Shown here: positions 44,448-53,883 of the stretch, one piece after another
Layout of the letters: the number at the start of each line of letters is the position of its first letter
Position numbering within the stretch: the first letter of the stretch is position 1
Source: JANNUT01 sp046331425
GTDB taxonomy: Bacteria; Acidobacteriota; Polarisedimenticolia; J045
Length of the DNA: 64,000 nucleotides
NCBI GenBank assembly: GCA_046331425.1
Contig: JAXLQU010000008.1
Location: forward strand, 91,041 to 155,040
Reading direction: 5' to 3'
Position numbers and translations under genes: made by a program
The notes under the pieces: generated by a model
Databases searched by the model: none
What the model was told of the DNA's origin: nothing
Seen by the model: only the letters and a program-made list of their open reading frames with translations

Positions 44448-46460
44448 GTGCCCCATCTCGTCGTTCATGGCCATTTCTATCAGCCGCCCCGGGAAAACCC
44501 CTGGACCGAACTGATCGATCGACAACCGTCCGCGGCGCCCTTTCGCGACTGGAACGCACGCGTCAGCGACGAGTGCTACGACCGAATCGGCGCCGCGATC
44601 GTGCGCGGCCCGGATGGTCGGGTCGCATCGCTGGTCAATCTGTTCTCGCGGATCAGCTTCAACATTGGACCCACGCTCGCTGCGTGGCTCGAACATGAGC
44701 GTCCCGCGGTGCTCGCGGCGGCGGCCGCCGGGGACCGGGACGCAATCTCGCGAAGCGGCGCCGGCAGTGCGCTGATGCAACCGTTCGGTCACGCGATCTT
44801 GCCGCTGTGCGCACCACGCGAACGACGCCTGCAACTGGCTTGGGGGATCGCCGATTTCCGCCGTCGATTCGGCCGTGAGCCGCTTGGGGTTTGGCTCTCG
44901 GAATGCGCGGTCGATCTCCCCACGCTCGAGGACTGCGCGGCGCTCGGGTTGCGATACACGATCTTGGCGCCCGAGCAGATCGCCCGGGTCCGCCCGTTGT
45001 CGGGGGGCGAGTGGACCGATGTCTCGGGCGACAAGGCGCCCACGACACGACCGCTGTTGGTACGGTTGCCATCGGGCGCCACGTTCACGGTGTTTGTTTT
45101 TCATGGGCCGCTCTCACGCTCGGCCGCTTTTTCGGGTGTGTTGCGCGGACGCGGCGATGCGTTTCTGGACTCCGCCAACGCGGCGCTCGCGGCGATACCG
45201 GCCGCGAGCGGCGATGCCGATGCAATCCTCTTGGTAGCCTGCGACGGCGAGACCTTCGGTCATCATCAAAAGGGCGCAGAAGACGCGCTGGCCGATGCGT
45301 TGCAACGCGCTCGACTGAGCGGGCAGTGGCAGGTATCGCAACTCGGCGATCTTCTGCAGCGCGTCACCCCGCAACATGAGGCGCAGCTGGTCGAGCCGTC
45401 GTCGTGGTCGTGCACGCATGGCGTCGGGCGCTGGTCGCGCGATTGCGGTTGCGGCTTCGTCGGACCCGAGGGCTGGTCGCATGCCTGGCGCGAGACGTTG
45501 CGCCGCGGCGTGAGTCAGCTTCAAACGAGAATCCTGACCTTGATCGATCGACGCGGCGCCGAGCTCTTGCGCGACCCGTGGCTTGCGATCGAACGGTACG
45601 GTGACGTGCTGGCGCAGCCGGGCAATCACGAGGCGGCCACGCTGTTCGTGGCCGAGCATGCCGCCCCCGGACTGGATGCAGCCGGACAACGACGTGCGTT
45701 GATGCTGCTGGAGTTGGTGCGTCAAACGCTCTTCGCGGCCACATCGTGCGGTTGGTTTTTCGACGACATCGCCGGCATCGAAGCGGTGCAGGTGTTGCGT
45801 CACGCGGCGCGCGCCTCGGAGCTTTGCCGGGCGGTATTCGGAATCGACCCCGAGCCGGATTTCATCGCGTCGCTGTCGGGAGCACGGGCCAATGCCGCCA
45901 ACGCCGGCAAGGGAGATGATGTCTATCGTCAACAGGCACTGAGCGCCAAGCCATCGGCGATGGCGATCGCCGCCCGCTGGATGGCGCAGCAGATGAAAGC
46001 GGGTGCTTTTGTCGGCGCAGCCGCGCCAATGCACGGCGAGATCGGCGCCTACCGGGTCAGCGCGAGCGAATCACCCCGTGTGACCAAGCACGAGGCGCGA
46101 TCGACCGTTGCCGCCGAGTTGGATGTCACGCACACCCGCAGCGGAGAGACGACGCACGTCTCGCTCTCGGTCCAACTCGATACCCCGTTTGCGCTGGCGC
46201 GCGTCACGGCCAATGACGCACCGCTCGAGTTGGGTCACGACCTCCCAGTTGTCGATGCGTGGCTCGACGAGCAGGCGCAGCGGTTGATCGCGCAGTTGCC
46301 GATGCCTTCCGACGAGTGGGGCAACGCGTTGCAGCAGCTCGGGGTGCAGGCCGGCCTTGCATCGGCCGAGTTGCCAGCGCCGCTGAGCGATCATCTGCGC
46401 GGTCGTGCGGTCCAGGCGATGCGCGAGGCGCTGCGCCCTTCTTCATCATCCAACCGTTGA
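44448..46460 (+). CDS. GH57-type glycoside hydrolase, DUF3536 family
   Basis: A 670-residue cytoplasmic protein. It opens with HLVVHGHFYQPPRENPWTE, the start signature of GH57/DUF3536 enzymes. It continues with the N-terminal catalytic (beta/alpha)7 region: GPTLAAWLEHERP, MQPFGHAILPL, GVWLSECAVD with the probable nucleophile Glu, then ILLVACDGETFGHHQKGAEDAL as the acid/base segment. The C-terminal DUF3536 part has CGFVGPEGWSHAWRETLRRG and TSCGWFFDDIAGIEAVQVLRHAARA. GH57 members are alpha-amylases, branching enzymes or alpha-galactosidases; the substrate of this branch is not established. The start is GTG 44448, 92 nt from the divergent mmuM relic. Downstream galT suggests a carbohydrate-metabolism block. 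Confidence 0.88.
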   Translation: MPHLVVHGHFYQPPRENPWTELIDRQPSAAPFRDWNARVSDECYDRIGAAIVRGPDGRVASLVNLFSRISFNIGPTLAAWLEHERPAVLAAAAAGDRDAISRSGAGSALMQPFGHAILPLCAPRERRLQLAWGIADFRRRFGREPLGVWLSECAVDLPTLEDCAALGLRYTILAPEQIARVRPLSGGEWTDVSGDKAPTTRPLLVRLPSGATFTVFVFHGPLSRSAAFSGVLRGRGDAFLDSANAALAAIPAASGDADAILLVACDGETFGHHQKGAEDALADALQRARLSGQWQVSQLGDLLQRVTPQHEAQLVEPSSWSCTHGVGRWSRDCGCGFVGPEGWSHAWRETLRRGVSQLQTRILTLIDRRGAELLRDPWLAIERYGDVLAQPGNHEAATLFVAEHAAPGLDAAGQRRALMLLELVRQTLFAATSCGWFFDDIAGIEAVQVLRHAARASELCRAVFGIDPEPDFIASLSGARANAANAGKGDDVYRQQALSAKPSAMAIAARWMAQQMKAGAFVGAAAPMHGEIGAYRVSASESPRVTKHEARSTVAAELDVTHTRSGETTHVSLSVQLDTPFALARVTANDAPLELGHDLPVVDAWLDEQAQRLIAQLPMPSDEWGNALQQLGVQAGLASAELPAPLSDHLRGRAVQAMREALRPSSSSNR

Positions 46461-46520
46461 GCGATGCATTGCGCTTGGTGGTCGCGGCCGACCTTCCCTT
46501 CGAGCGCCGGTTGATTTGGC

Positions 46521-46811
46521 GTGGAGCCCTCGGTGGGCGAAGCGTTGGCGCTGCATGCGATCGACGCGTTGCGTCGATCCGATCCTGAAGAAATCGAAGC
46601 GCCTGCGTTGGTTGTGGCTGATGCCCGCAGCGGTCTCGGCGAGCGCACCTTGGTGCCGTTGTGGCAGAGCCTACCGGCCCACACCGCGCTCGGCCGTCGA
46701 TCGCATCGCGAGCAGCTCGCCAGCGCCGCCGGCCTGACCGCCGACGCGCTCACCCCGCTCGATACCCCTGCCCGCGCTGCATCACCCGACGCCCCCGACG
46801 CCCTCGCGTAG
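46521..46811 (+). CDS. Small hypothetical protein
   Basis: A 96-codon frame from GTG 46521 to TAG in the gap between the DUF3536 gene and galT. The composition (EALALHAIDALRRSDPEEIE, LVVADARSGLGERTLVPLWQ) looks protein-like and it is the only reasonable frame filling this gap, but I recognise no family. The last third is Ala/Pro/Asp-rich and low in complexity. No strong Shine-Dalgarno is visible. Confidence 0.35.
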   Translation: MEPSVGEALALHAIDALRRSDPEEIEAPALVVADARSGLGERTLVPLWQSLPAHTALGRRSHREQLASAAGLTADALTPLDTPARAASPDAPDALA

Positions 46812-46823
46812 AATGCGAAACCG

Positions 46824-47855
46824 ATGAGCGAGCTACGACACGACCCAATCCATCGTCGCTGGGTGATCATTGCGCTCGAGCGATCCAGACGACCCGACGA
46901 GTTTCATTTCGCGCCAGCCGTTCCACCCTCCGACGAAGCGCCGTGCGCGTTCTGCCCAGGACAGGAGGGGCACACACCGTCCGAGCTGTATGCGATACGA
47001 AGCGGCGGCAACGCCGACGGCCCAGGTTGGTCGGTGCGGGTAGTTCCCAACCGTCAACCGGTACTTGCGATCGAGGGCGACCTAGATCGTCGCGGTCATG
47101 GGCTTTACGATCGGATGCGCGGCATCGGCGCGCACGAGTTGGTGGTGGAGACCCCCGAACACAGCCAACGCCCGCACGAGATTCCGTTGCTGCAGTACGC
47201 CAGCGCGCTGCGCGCCAGTCGGCTGCGCGTTGCCGATTTGATGAAGGATCGGCGTTTCAAATACACGCTGCTGCATCGCAACTACGGTGTTGCCGCCGGC
47301 GCAACGATCTTCCACCCGCTCCAGCAGATCGTGGCGATGCCGGTGACACCGCAAAACGTCTCGATCAAGCTCGACAGTGCGCGCGCCCACTTCTACTTGA
47401 AAGAGCGCTGTGTGTTCTGCGACCTGATCGAGCAGGAACTCGACGAGGGCTCACGCCTGGTGCATGTCGACGAGCACTACATCAGTTTCTGTCCTTACGC
47501 GTCGCGCTTTCCCTACGAAACGCACATCTTCCCGCGCCGCCACCAACACCTGTTCACGGACCTGGACGACAAAGGAACCGAGGCTCTGGCAGCGCACATG
47601 CTCGAGGTCTTCCGGCGGCTGCATACCGTCTTGAAAGGCCCGCCGTTCAATTGGGCGCTGATCAACGGCCCCAACACCCAAGCGGGGGTGGCGCGCGCCG
47701 GCTTCTGGACCACCTTGCCTCACGATTTCCATTGGCACATCGAAGTGCTGCCGCGCCTCTCACCACAAGCGGGCTTCGAATGGGGCACCGGTTTGTTCAT
47801 CAATCCAACGGCGCCGGAGGACGCTTCGGCGTTGCTACGCGACGCTCAGCGATGA
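46824..47855 (+). CDS. galT: Galactose-1-phosphate uridylyltransferase homologue with altered active site
   Basis: A 343-residue GalT of the HIT superfamily. The zinc-site CxxC is CAFC (EAPCAFCPGQEGHTPSE); a second ligand His is in ETPEHSQRPHE. Further motifs are RHQHLFTDLDD-type HIT residues and the C-terminal FHWHIEVLPRLS. The active-site loop, normally HPHxQ, reads HPLQQ (residues 164-168). Position 166, the histidine that forms the covalent UMP adduct in E. coli GalT, is Leu here (codon CTC at 47319-47321). Everything else looks intact, so the protein may be inactive in the classical reaction or have another role. It follows the DUF3536 gene and is translationally coupled to the next gene (ATGA). 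Confidence 0.88.
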   Translation: MSELRHDPIHRRWVIIALERSRRPDEFHFAPAVPPSDEAPCAFCPGQEGHTPSELYAIRSGGNADGPGWSVRVVPNRQPVLAIEGDLDRRGHGLYDRMRGIGAHELVVETPEHSQRPHEIPLLQYASALRASRLRVADLMKDRRFKYTLLHRNYGVAAGATIFHPLQQIVAMPVTPQNVSIKLDSARAHFYLKERCVFCDLIEQELDEGSRLVHVDEHYISFCPYASRFPYETHIFPRRHQHLFTDLDDKGTEALAAHMLEVFRRLHTVLKGPPFNWALINGPNTQAGVARAGFWTTLPHDFHWHIEVLPRLSPQAGFEWGTGLFINPTAPEDASALLRDAQR

Positions 47856-48730
47856 ACTCGCGTGCGTGGCTTGTTGCGGCTGTTATCGTCGCCGCGGCTC
47901 TACCACGCTGTTCGGCTCGTTCCACCACCCCTTCCGAGAGCGAGACCCTCGACACCTCGCAACCGACGCTCTCCGCAACGGTCTGGGCGGCGACCGCGGC
48001 AGAGCGGAACGCGCTCTCGTATCAAGCATTCGCACTGGCTCGCCAACAACTCGACCGCGCACTGGCCGACCCGACCTGGCACGCCGATCTGGAAAGCGAA
48101 ACACTCGATCATGCCGGCCGAGACCAGACGAGCGTCGTTGCGCTCCCGCCCGCGATAATCATCGATGTCGACGACACCGTGCTCGACACAACCCCGTATC
48201 GCGCCGACCAACTTCGCCCTGAATCACATCGGCGATTCAGCGGATGGCGCGCTTGGGCCGAACGCGCCGACGCGGTCGCACTCCCTGGCGTCGTCGAGTT
48301 TCTGAACTATGCCCGCGAGCAAGGCGTGCGCGTGTTCTTCGTGAGCAATCGCGACGCGTTCTTGGAGCCCGAGACACGGACCAATCTACAGCGCGTCGGC
48401 ATCGTGCTGAGCGACGCTGCCGAGGGCGGTGCTGCCGACTCGGTGCTGTTGATCGCGGAGCGTCCGGTTTGGCTTTCGCGCGACAAGTCGCCGCGTCGAG
48501 CGTGGGTCGCCAAGACACATCGCGTCCTGCTTTTGATCGGGGACGACCTCAACGACTTCGTGGCGGCAGGCGAGAGTCTCGAAACACGCGCCGCGCTGGT
48601 GCAACGCCACGCCGATCGCTTTGGGAAATGCTGGCTGATGCTACCCAATCCGGTTTACGGGTCGTGGGAGCGGGCCGCGTATGCCGACGGAAAGAGTGGG
48701 GCCGCGGTCGAAGCGCTGCTACACCGTTAG
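47852..48730 (+). CDS. HAD-family acid phosphatase (lipoprotein e(P4)-like)
   Basis: A 292-residue secreted phosphatase of the class B/C HAD type. An N-terminal hydrophobic signal sequence (residues 1-20) ends at PRCSAR; the Cys could be lipidated, but the lipobox is not canonical. HAD motif I is IIIDVDDTVLDTTPY with the nucleophile Asp. Motif II is FFVSNRDAF and motif III/IV is LLIGDDLNDF. VEFLNYAREQGVRVF and KSPRRAWV are as in e(P4) proteins, which hydrolyse nucleotide monophosphates in the periplasm or outer membrane. ATG 47852 overlaps the galT stop by 4 nt. A longer frame upstream to 46661 is antisense-free shadow of galT. Confidence 0.88.
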   Translation: MNSRAWLVAAVIVAAALPRCSARSTTPSESETLDTSQPTLSATVWAATAAERNALSYQAFALARQQLDRALADPTWHADLESETLDHAGRDQTSVVALPPAIIIDVDDTVLDTTPYRADQLRPESHRRFSGWRAWAERADAVALPGVVEFLNYAREQGVRVFFVSNRDAFLEPETRTNLQRVGIVLSDAAEGGAADSVLLIAERPVWLSRDKSPRRAWVAKTHRVLLLIGDDLNDFVAAGESLETRAALVQRHADRFGKCWLMLPNPVYGSWERAAYADGKSGAAVEALLHR

Positions 48731-48743
48731 CGATCTGCGATCG

Positions 48744-49112
48744 TCATCCTTCATCGAGGAACGCGCCCGCGACGTGCTCGATACTGAGGCGCCCTCCGCG
48801 CGACTCACGCACCGCGATGACATCGAAACGGCAATCGCGCGGCGCCGGAGAATGCTCCTGCAGCCAACGTTGCGCGCTGGCGATCACCCGTTTTCGCTTG
48901 CGCTGTGAGATCGACTCGAGCGGATCGATTCGACTTCCCGCCCGGCGCGCCCGCACCTCCACAAACACGACCAGCGCGCCGAGACACGCCACGATGTCCA
49001 GTTCACCGCCGCGATATCGAACGTTGCGCGCCAAGAGTCGATAGCCGTGCGCTCGAAGCCAGCGGGCCGCCACCGTTTCGGCAAGCTGTCCACGACGATG
49101 ACGCGGGTCCAT
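48744..49112 (-). CDS. yraN: YraN family (UPF0102) putative nuclease
   Basis: A 122-residue protein of the YraN family: RGQLAETVAARWLRAHGYRLLARNVRYRGGELDIVA, then VVFVEVRARRAG, with the E..D..EVR pattern of the restriction-endonuclease-like fold, and IDPLESISQRKRKRVIASAQ. It is close to the usual length of 115-125. YraN proteins are implicated in DNA processing but not firmly characterised. It converges with the acid phosphatase gene (13-nt gap) and lies downstream of a TonB receptor gene across a terminator-like repeat, so it probably has its own promoter or reads through. Confidence 0.88.
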   Translation of the reverse strand: MDPRHRRGQLAETVAARWLRAHGYRLLARNVRYRGGELDIVACLGALVVFVEVRARRAGSRIDPLESISQRKRKRVIASAQRWLQEHSPAPRDCRFDVIAVRESRGGRLSIEHVAGAFLDEG

Positions 49113-49191
49113 TCAGCAACGATCGGCTCACCCCAGTCCGCTGTCGCGCGTGCGCCGCGCCCTGCCTCCCGAATTGGCAACGATCCGGCAA

Positions 49192-49216
49192 CGCGCCGCC
49201 GGCCGGCGGCGGCGCG
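49192..49216. terminator. GC-rich hairpin after the TonB receptor gene
   Basis: CGCGCCGCC (49192-49200) pairs with GGCGGCGCG (49208-49216), and an 18-nt perfect palindrome covers 49194-49211. It is about 20 nt past the stop of the minus-strand receptor gene and 80 nt before yraN. No T run follows, so this is a candidate only. Confidence 0.45.
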
Positions 49217-49217
49217 A

Positions 49218-49235
49218 GGTATTTCGTAGACACCT
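49218..49235 (-). repeat. Dispersed 18-nt repeat next to a terminator hairpin (copy 2)
   Basis: GGTATTTCGTAGACACCT on the plus strand, one base away from the receptor stop codon (49237). It matches 17 of 18 bases of the copy at 5202-5219, which has the same layout of stop codon, repeat and hairpin. Confidence 0.5.
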
Positions 49236-49236
49236 G

Positions 49237-52200
49237 CTAGAAGTTGAGTTTGATGGCGACTTCGAAGTAGCGTCCGAACGCGCGGGCCGCCGAAGGCGTG
49301 TCCCGGTAGACGGTGCGCGCCCCGTTGAATTGCTGCGTTCGTTGGACCCCGGAAATCTGCAGTTCGTTGCTGTTGAGCAGATTGAAAGCGCCGACTTGGA
49401 ACGTTGCCTTGGCTCGCTCGAGCTTGAATTCTTTCTGAAAGTTGACGTCACACTTCCAGGCGGCCGAATTGCGCCGGTCATTGCGCGCGCCGGTCGGGAA
49501 GACATTCCGTTGCGTCTCGAACATCTCGTTCCGTTCGAAGCCGGCTCCGCCTGTCAGATCGGTCGGAAAGTCGATCACGGCCCGCGGACTGGTGATCGAA
49601 TACGGCAGGCCGCTGGCGTAAAGAACGCTGGCTCCCAGCCGAAACCCGCCCCACTTGCCGATCAACACGCGCCCGTTGAGTTTGACGACATGGGTCTGAT
49701 CGATTGCCAACGGCCCGCGCTCGTCGTCGGTGTTGGTGGCGTCGTTGCCCAAGGTCTGGCTGAAGTCCTCGGCCTGGCCCATCGATCTGGACCAGACGTA
49801 CGAGAGACTCCCCTCCCAGTTTTGATAGAAGCGGCGCTCGAGTTGAAAGACGTACGCCTCGTAGGTGGAAGAGTTGTAGTTCCCAATCAGGTAGATGTTG
49901 TTGAACAGAGGGCTGGCGAGTTGCAAATCGGGGATCCCGTCCGGCAGCTCTCTGAATCGTGCCGATCCGACGGCCACCTGCAACAGATTCTGACCGGTGC
50001 AGTCGGCAAACTCTCCGATGCGGCGACAGCGCGAGAACCGGGACAGTTGTCGCGGCGTGAGATCGTCGTAATAAACCGGAACGTGGTTGATGTCGGTGTC
50101 TTGATACTGATCCTCATACCGGCGATTGACGTACCGCAGGCGGATGCTGGTTTCGCTGGCAATTTCGTGAACGAACTCGAGCGTGACCTCGTCCTGGTAT
50201 TGAGAGTTGAGATTGCGATCGACCTGCGAGATTTGAAAGGCCCGGCCCGTTTCGGTCGCGTCAGGAAGGACCTGGCCCTCTTCGTTGACGTTGTAGGCGT
50301 TGGTCAAGGCACGTGGCCCTTGCTCCGTGACGAACGGCTCGAAGAACGCATCGCCGTAGAGTCGGGTGTAGGCGGCCGATAGTTGTGTGCGGGCGTTCGC
50401 CTTCGGATCCCACGAGACCCGCACGGTGCGTGAAAGGTTGTTGTTGACCAACGTGTATGGTTGCGAGGTTCGAAACTTGAGTGATCGCCCGGCCTGGCGT
50501 GCAAAGTCGAGATACGCGCACTGGCGCGGGTTCAGCGCCACCGAACAGGCTCCGACCTTGGCCGGGTTGTCTTCCGGGTCGGCGGTAAACAGGTTGCTGT
50601 TGATCGCGACGCAAACCGCGGAATTGTTCCCCGCCGCGATGCACTCGCCCACCGCCTTTTCGAACACGCGGCGTTCTTCGACAGGGTCGATCGGCGCGAA
50701 TCCATCGGCGGAAAGCTCTTCGCGATTCAGGCGCAGGCCCACACTCAACACCAGGTTGCTGGTCGGCATGAAACTGTCGGTGAGATACAGCGCAAGATTG
50801 TTGCCGCGCACATCGTTGACCTGAGTCGACGGAAAGTAACGCGTCAGTTGCAGTCGACTTGCCGGGTACCGGAGATTGTTCAGCAGTCCGCCCGTCAGAT
50901 TTTGCAATGCCACCGGCGCCTTGAAGAGAATCGTTCGCGAGTCTTGATCGCGCTGAAAGTAGGTTCGCTCCAGGAGCATTCCGTACTTGATGTCGTGTGT
51001 TCCGCCGCTTCGGCTCGCGCCAAAGAACTTGGTGCCGTCCAGCGCATAGCTGCGGCGTTGGCGGGTGTCGCTGTAGTCCAAAGGGTATGGGCCGGAAAGG
51101 AATCCCGTGGCCGAGTCGGTGCAACGCAGCCGGCTGACGTCGGCGCCATCGATGCTGCCGGTCGCGCACGAGTTTCGCGCTTGCGGGTTGTGCGGCTCGA
51201 AGCCGTACTCGATGTCGGAAAACGCCGCGGTGCTCTCCCAGACCGATGTGGGTGAAAGGGTCGCGGTCCAGCGCATCGAATAGGTCGGTCCACCTTGCCT
51301 GTAATCGGCTGCGGAGTCGGCAGGAATGAGCGTGGTCACGCCGGACGGTTCCTGCTTCAACGGATCGGCGGAGTACTGGATCGAAAGCCGGCTCTTTCCG
51401 TTGACCTGCCAGGTGAGCTTGGCCAACTCGGTCCGGCCGCGGGACTCTTGTACGGCGTCGGCACCACCAATCACGTTGATCGGCTCGCTAATCTGCGCCG
51501 CCTCGAGCGTCGCCAGATACCACAGCTGATCCCTGACGATCGGTCCCGAAACGTACGCCGATGGCTTACGCCGGATGAACGGCGCAGGATCGCGGTCGCC
51601 CGATCCATCGTTGTTGAGTGCGGCGTCGACCCAGTACAACGAACTCGATCCTTCGAACTTGTTGCCGCCGCTCTTGATGGTGAGTCGACCATATCCGCCG
51701 ACCGCACCTCCCATCGACAGATCGGCGCCGGTGTCGACTATTTGGATCTCGTCGATCGCATCGGGATTGATCTGCGAGAGGCGCTGTCCAGTGAGCGGAT
51801 CGACATTGCTGACCCCATCGACGGTAACCTTGAAGTCGCGCTCGCGTGAGCCGTGTACCGTCACGTTGCCATCGCCGTCGGAATCGTTGACGCCGGGCGC
51901 CAGCACCAAGACGTTCTGGTAGTCGCGGCCGTACACCGGCAGATCGTTGAAGTACTCGGCACTGAGGTTGGTGATGCTCTCGGTTCTGGCCACATCGACG
52001 ACCGGTCTCTTGTCGACAATCGTCACTTCATCGGTTTGCGCCGACAGGAGCGTGATCGCCAGCGTCGTGGTCTTGCCTGCCGTTATCTGAATGTTGGTTT
52101 GCACCGCCGGGCTGTAGCCACCGGCCGTGACGGAAATGGAGAAGCCTCTTCCCGCAGGCAGTTCCGCAAAAACGGCCGTGCCGTCACTTCCGGTCAGGCG

Positions 52201-52395
52201 CGACTGCGGTCGGAATGTCGATTGAGGTCGCGTGAGTTCGACCGTGGCGCCCGGGATCGACTCTCGCCTGGCTTTGGCCTTCTCGTAGACGGTCACACTC
52301 AAAGACCCGGTTTGTGCGGCGGCCTTGGCGGTCGAAACAACCAGCATGACGAGCAGCGCCGCGAACCGTACGTGCCTCGGACCGATCAACCGCAT
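49237..52395 (-). CDS. TonB-dependent receptor with carboxypeptidase regulatory-like domain (paralogue 1)
   Basis: A 1052-residue outer-membrane receptor. A signal peptide (residues 1-27, RFAALLVMLVVSTAKAAAQ) precedes a CarboxypepD-reg-like domain (residues ~28-115: IPGATVELTRPQ, GSDGTAVFAELPAGRGFSIS). Next come a plug domain (DLPVYGRDYQNVLVLAPGVN, DEIQIVDTGADLSMGGAVGG) and a large barrel ending YFEVAIKLNF. No TonB box is recognised. Cysteine-bearing segments (CVAINSNLF, CSVALNPRQCAYL) are shared with the paralogue at 53884-57069. The order of genes suggests regulation by the histidine kinase/NtrC unit upstream. The start is ATG 52395; the longer frame to 52608 runs through cysS. Ligand unknown. 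Confidence 0.88.
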   Translation of the reverse strand: MRLIGPRHVRFAALLVMLVVSTAKAAAQTGSLSVTVYEKAKARRESIPGATVELTRPQSTFRPQSRLTGSDGTAVFAELPAGRGFSISVTAGGYSPAVQTNIQITAGKTTTLAITLLSAQTDEVTIVDKRPVVDVARTESITNLSAEYFNDLPVYGRDYQNVLVLAPGVNDSDGDGNVTVHGSRERDFKVTVDGVSNVDPLTGQRLSQINPDAIDEIQIVDTGADLSMGGAVGGYGRLTIKSGGNKFEGSSSLYWVDAALNNDGSGDRDPAPFIRRKPSAYVSGPIVRDQLWYLATLEAAQISEPINVIGGADAVQESRGRTELAKLTWQVNGKSRLSIQYSADPLKQEPSGVTTLIPADSAADYRQGGPTYSMRWTATLSPTSVWESTAAFSDIEYGFEPHNPQARNSCATGSIDGADVSRLRCTDSATGFLSGPYPLDYSDTRQRRSYALDGTKFFGASRSGGTHDIKYGMLLERTYFQRDQDSRTILFKAPVALQNLTGGLLNNLRYPASRLQLTRYFPSTQVNDVRGNNLALYLTDSFMPTSNLVLSVGLRLNREELSADGFAPIDPVEERRVFEKAVGECIAAGNNSAVCVAINSNLFTADPEDNPAKVGACSVALNPRQCAYLDFARQAGRSLKFRTSQPYTLVNNNLSRTVRVSWDPKANARTQLSAAYTRLYGDAFFEPFVTEQGPRALTNAYNVNEEGQVLPDATETGRAFQISQVDRNLNSQYQDEVTLEFVHEIASETSIRLRYVNRRYEDQYQDTDINHVPVYYDDLTPRQLSRFSRCRRIGEFADCTGQNLLQVAVGSARFRELPDGIPDLQLASPLFNNIYLIGNYNSSTYEAYVFQLERRFYQNWEGSLSYVWSRSMGQAEDFSQTLGNDATNTDDERGPLAIDQTHVVKLNGRVLIGKWGGFRLGASVLYASGLPYSITSPRAVIDFPTDLTGGAGFERNEMFETQRNVFPTGARNDRRNSAAWKCDVNFQKEFKLERAKATFQVGAFNLLNSNELQISGVQRTQQFNGARTVYRDTPSAARAFGRYFEVAIKLNF

Positions 52396-52433
52396 CACTA
52401 CCCCCGTGCTCTGAGGCTCCGCTGCGGCGCCGA

Positions 52434-53825
<1,392 letters not shown>

Positions 53826-53835
53826 GAATGAGAAT

Positions 53836-53863
53836 GGCCGGGTGAGACGAATCTCACCCGGCC
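53836..53863 (-). terminator. Perfect 12-bp hairpin between TonB receptor 2 and cysS
   Basis: GGCCGGGTGAGA (53836-53847) and TCTCACCCGGCC (53852-53863) are exact complements around a 4-nt loop (TTCG in the minus-strand RNA). It is 21 nt past the receptor stop and 10 nt before the cysS ATG. As an intrinsic terminator of the receptor transcript it lacks a long T tract. It may also sequester the cysS leader. Confidence 0.6.
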
Positions 53864-53883
53864 TGGAAGTAGTTCGTTAACGG

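Noticed and set aside
53836..53863. T-box riboswitch upstream of cysS
   Set aside because: Only a single hairpin and under 60 bases of leader; no specifier loop or T-box sequence.
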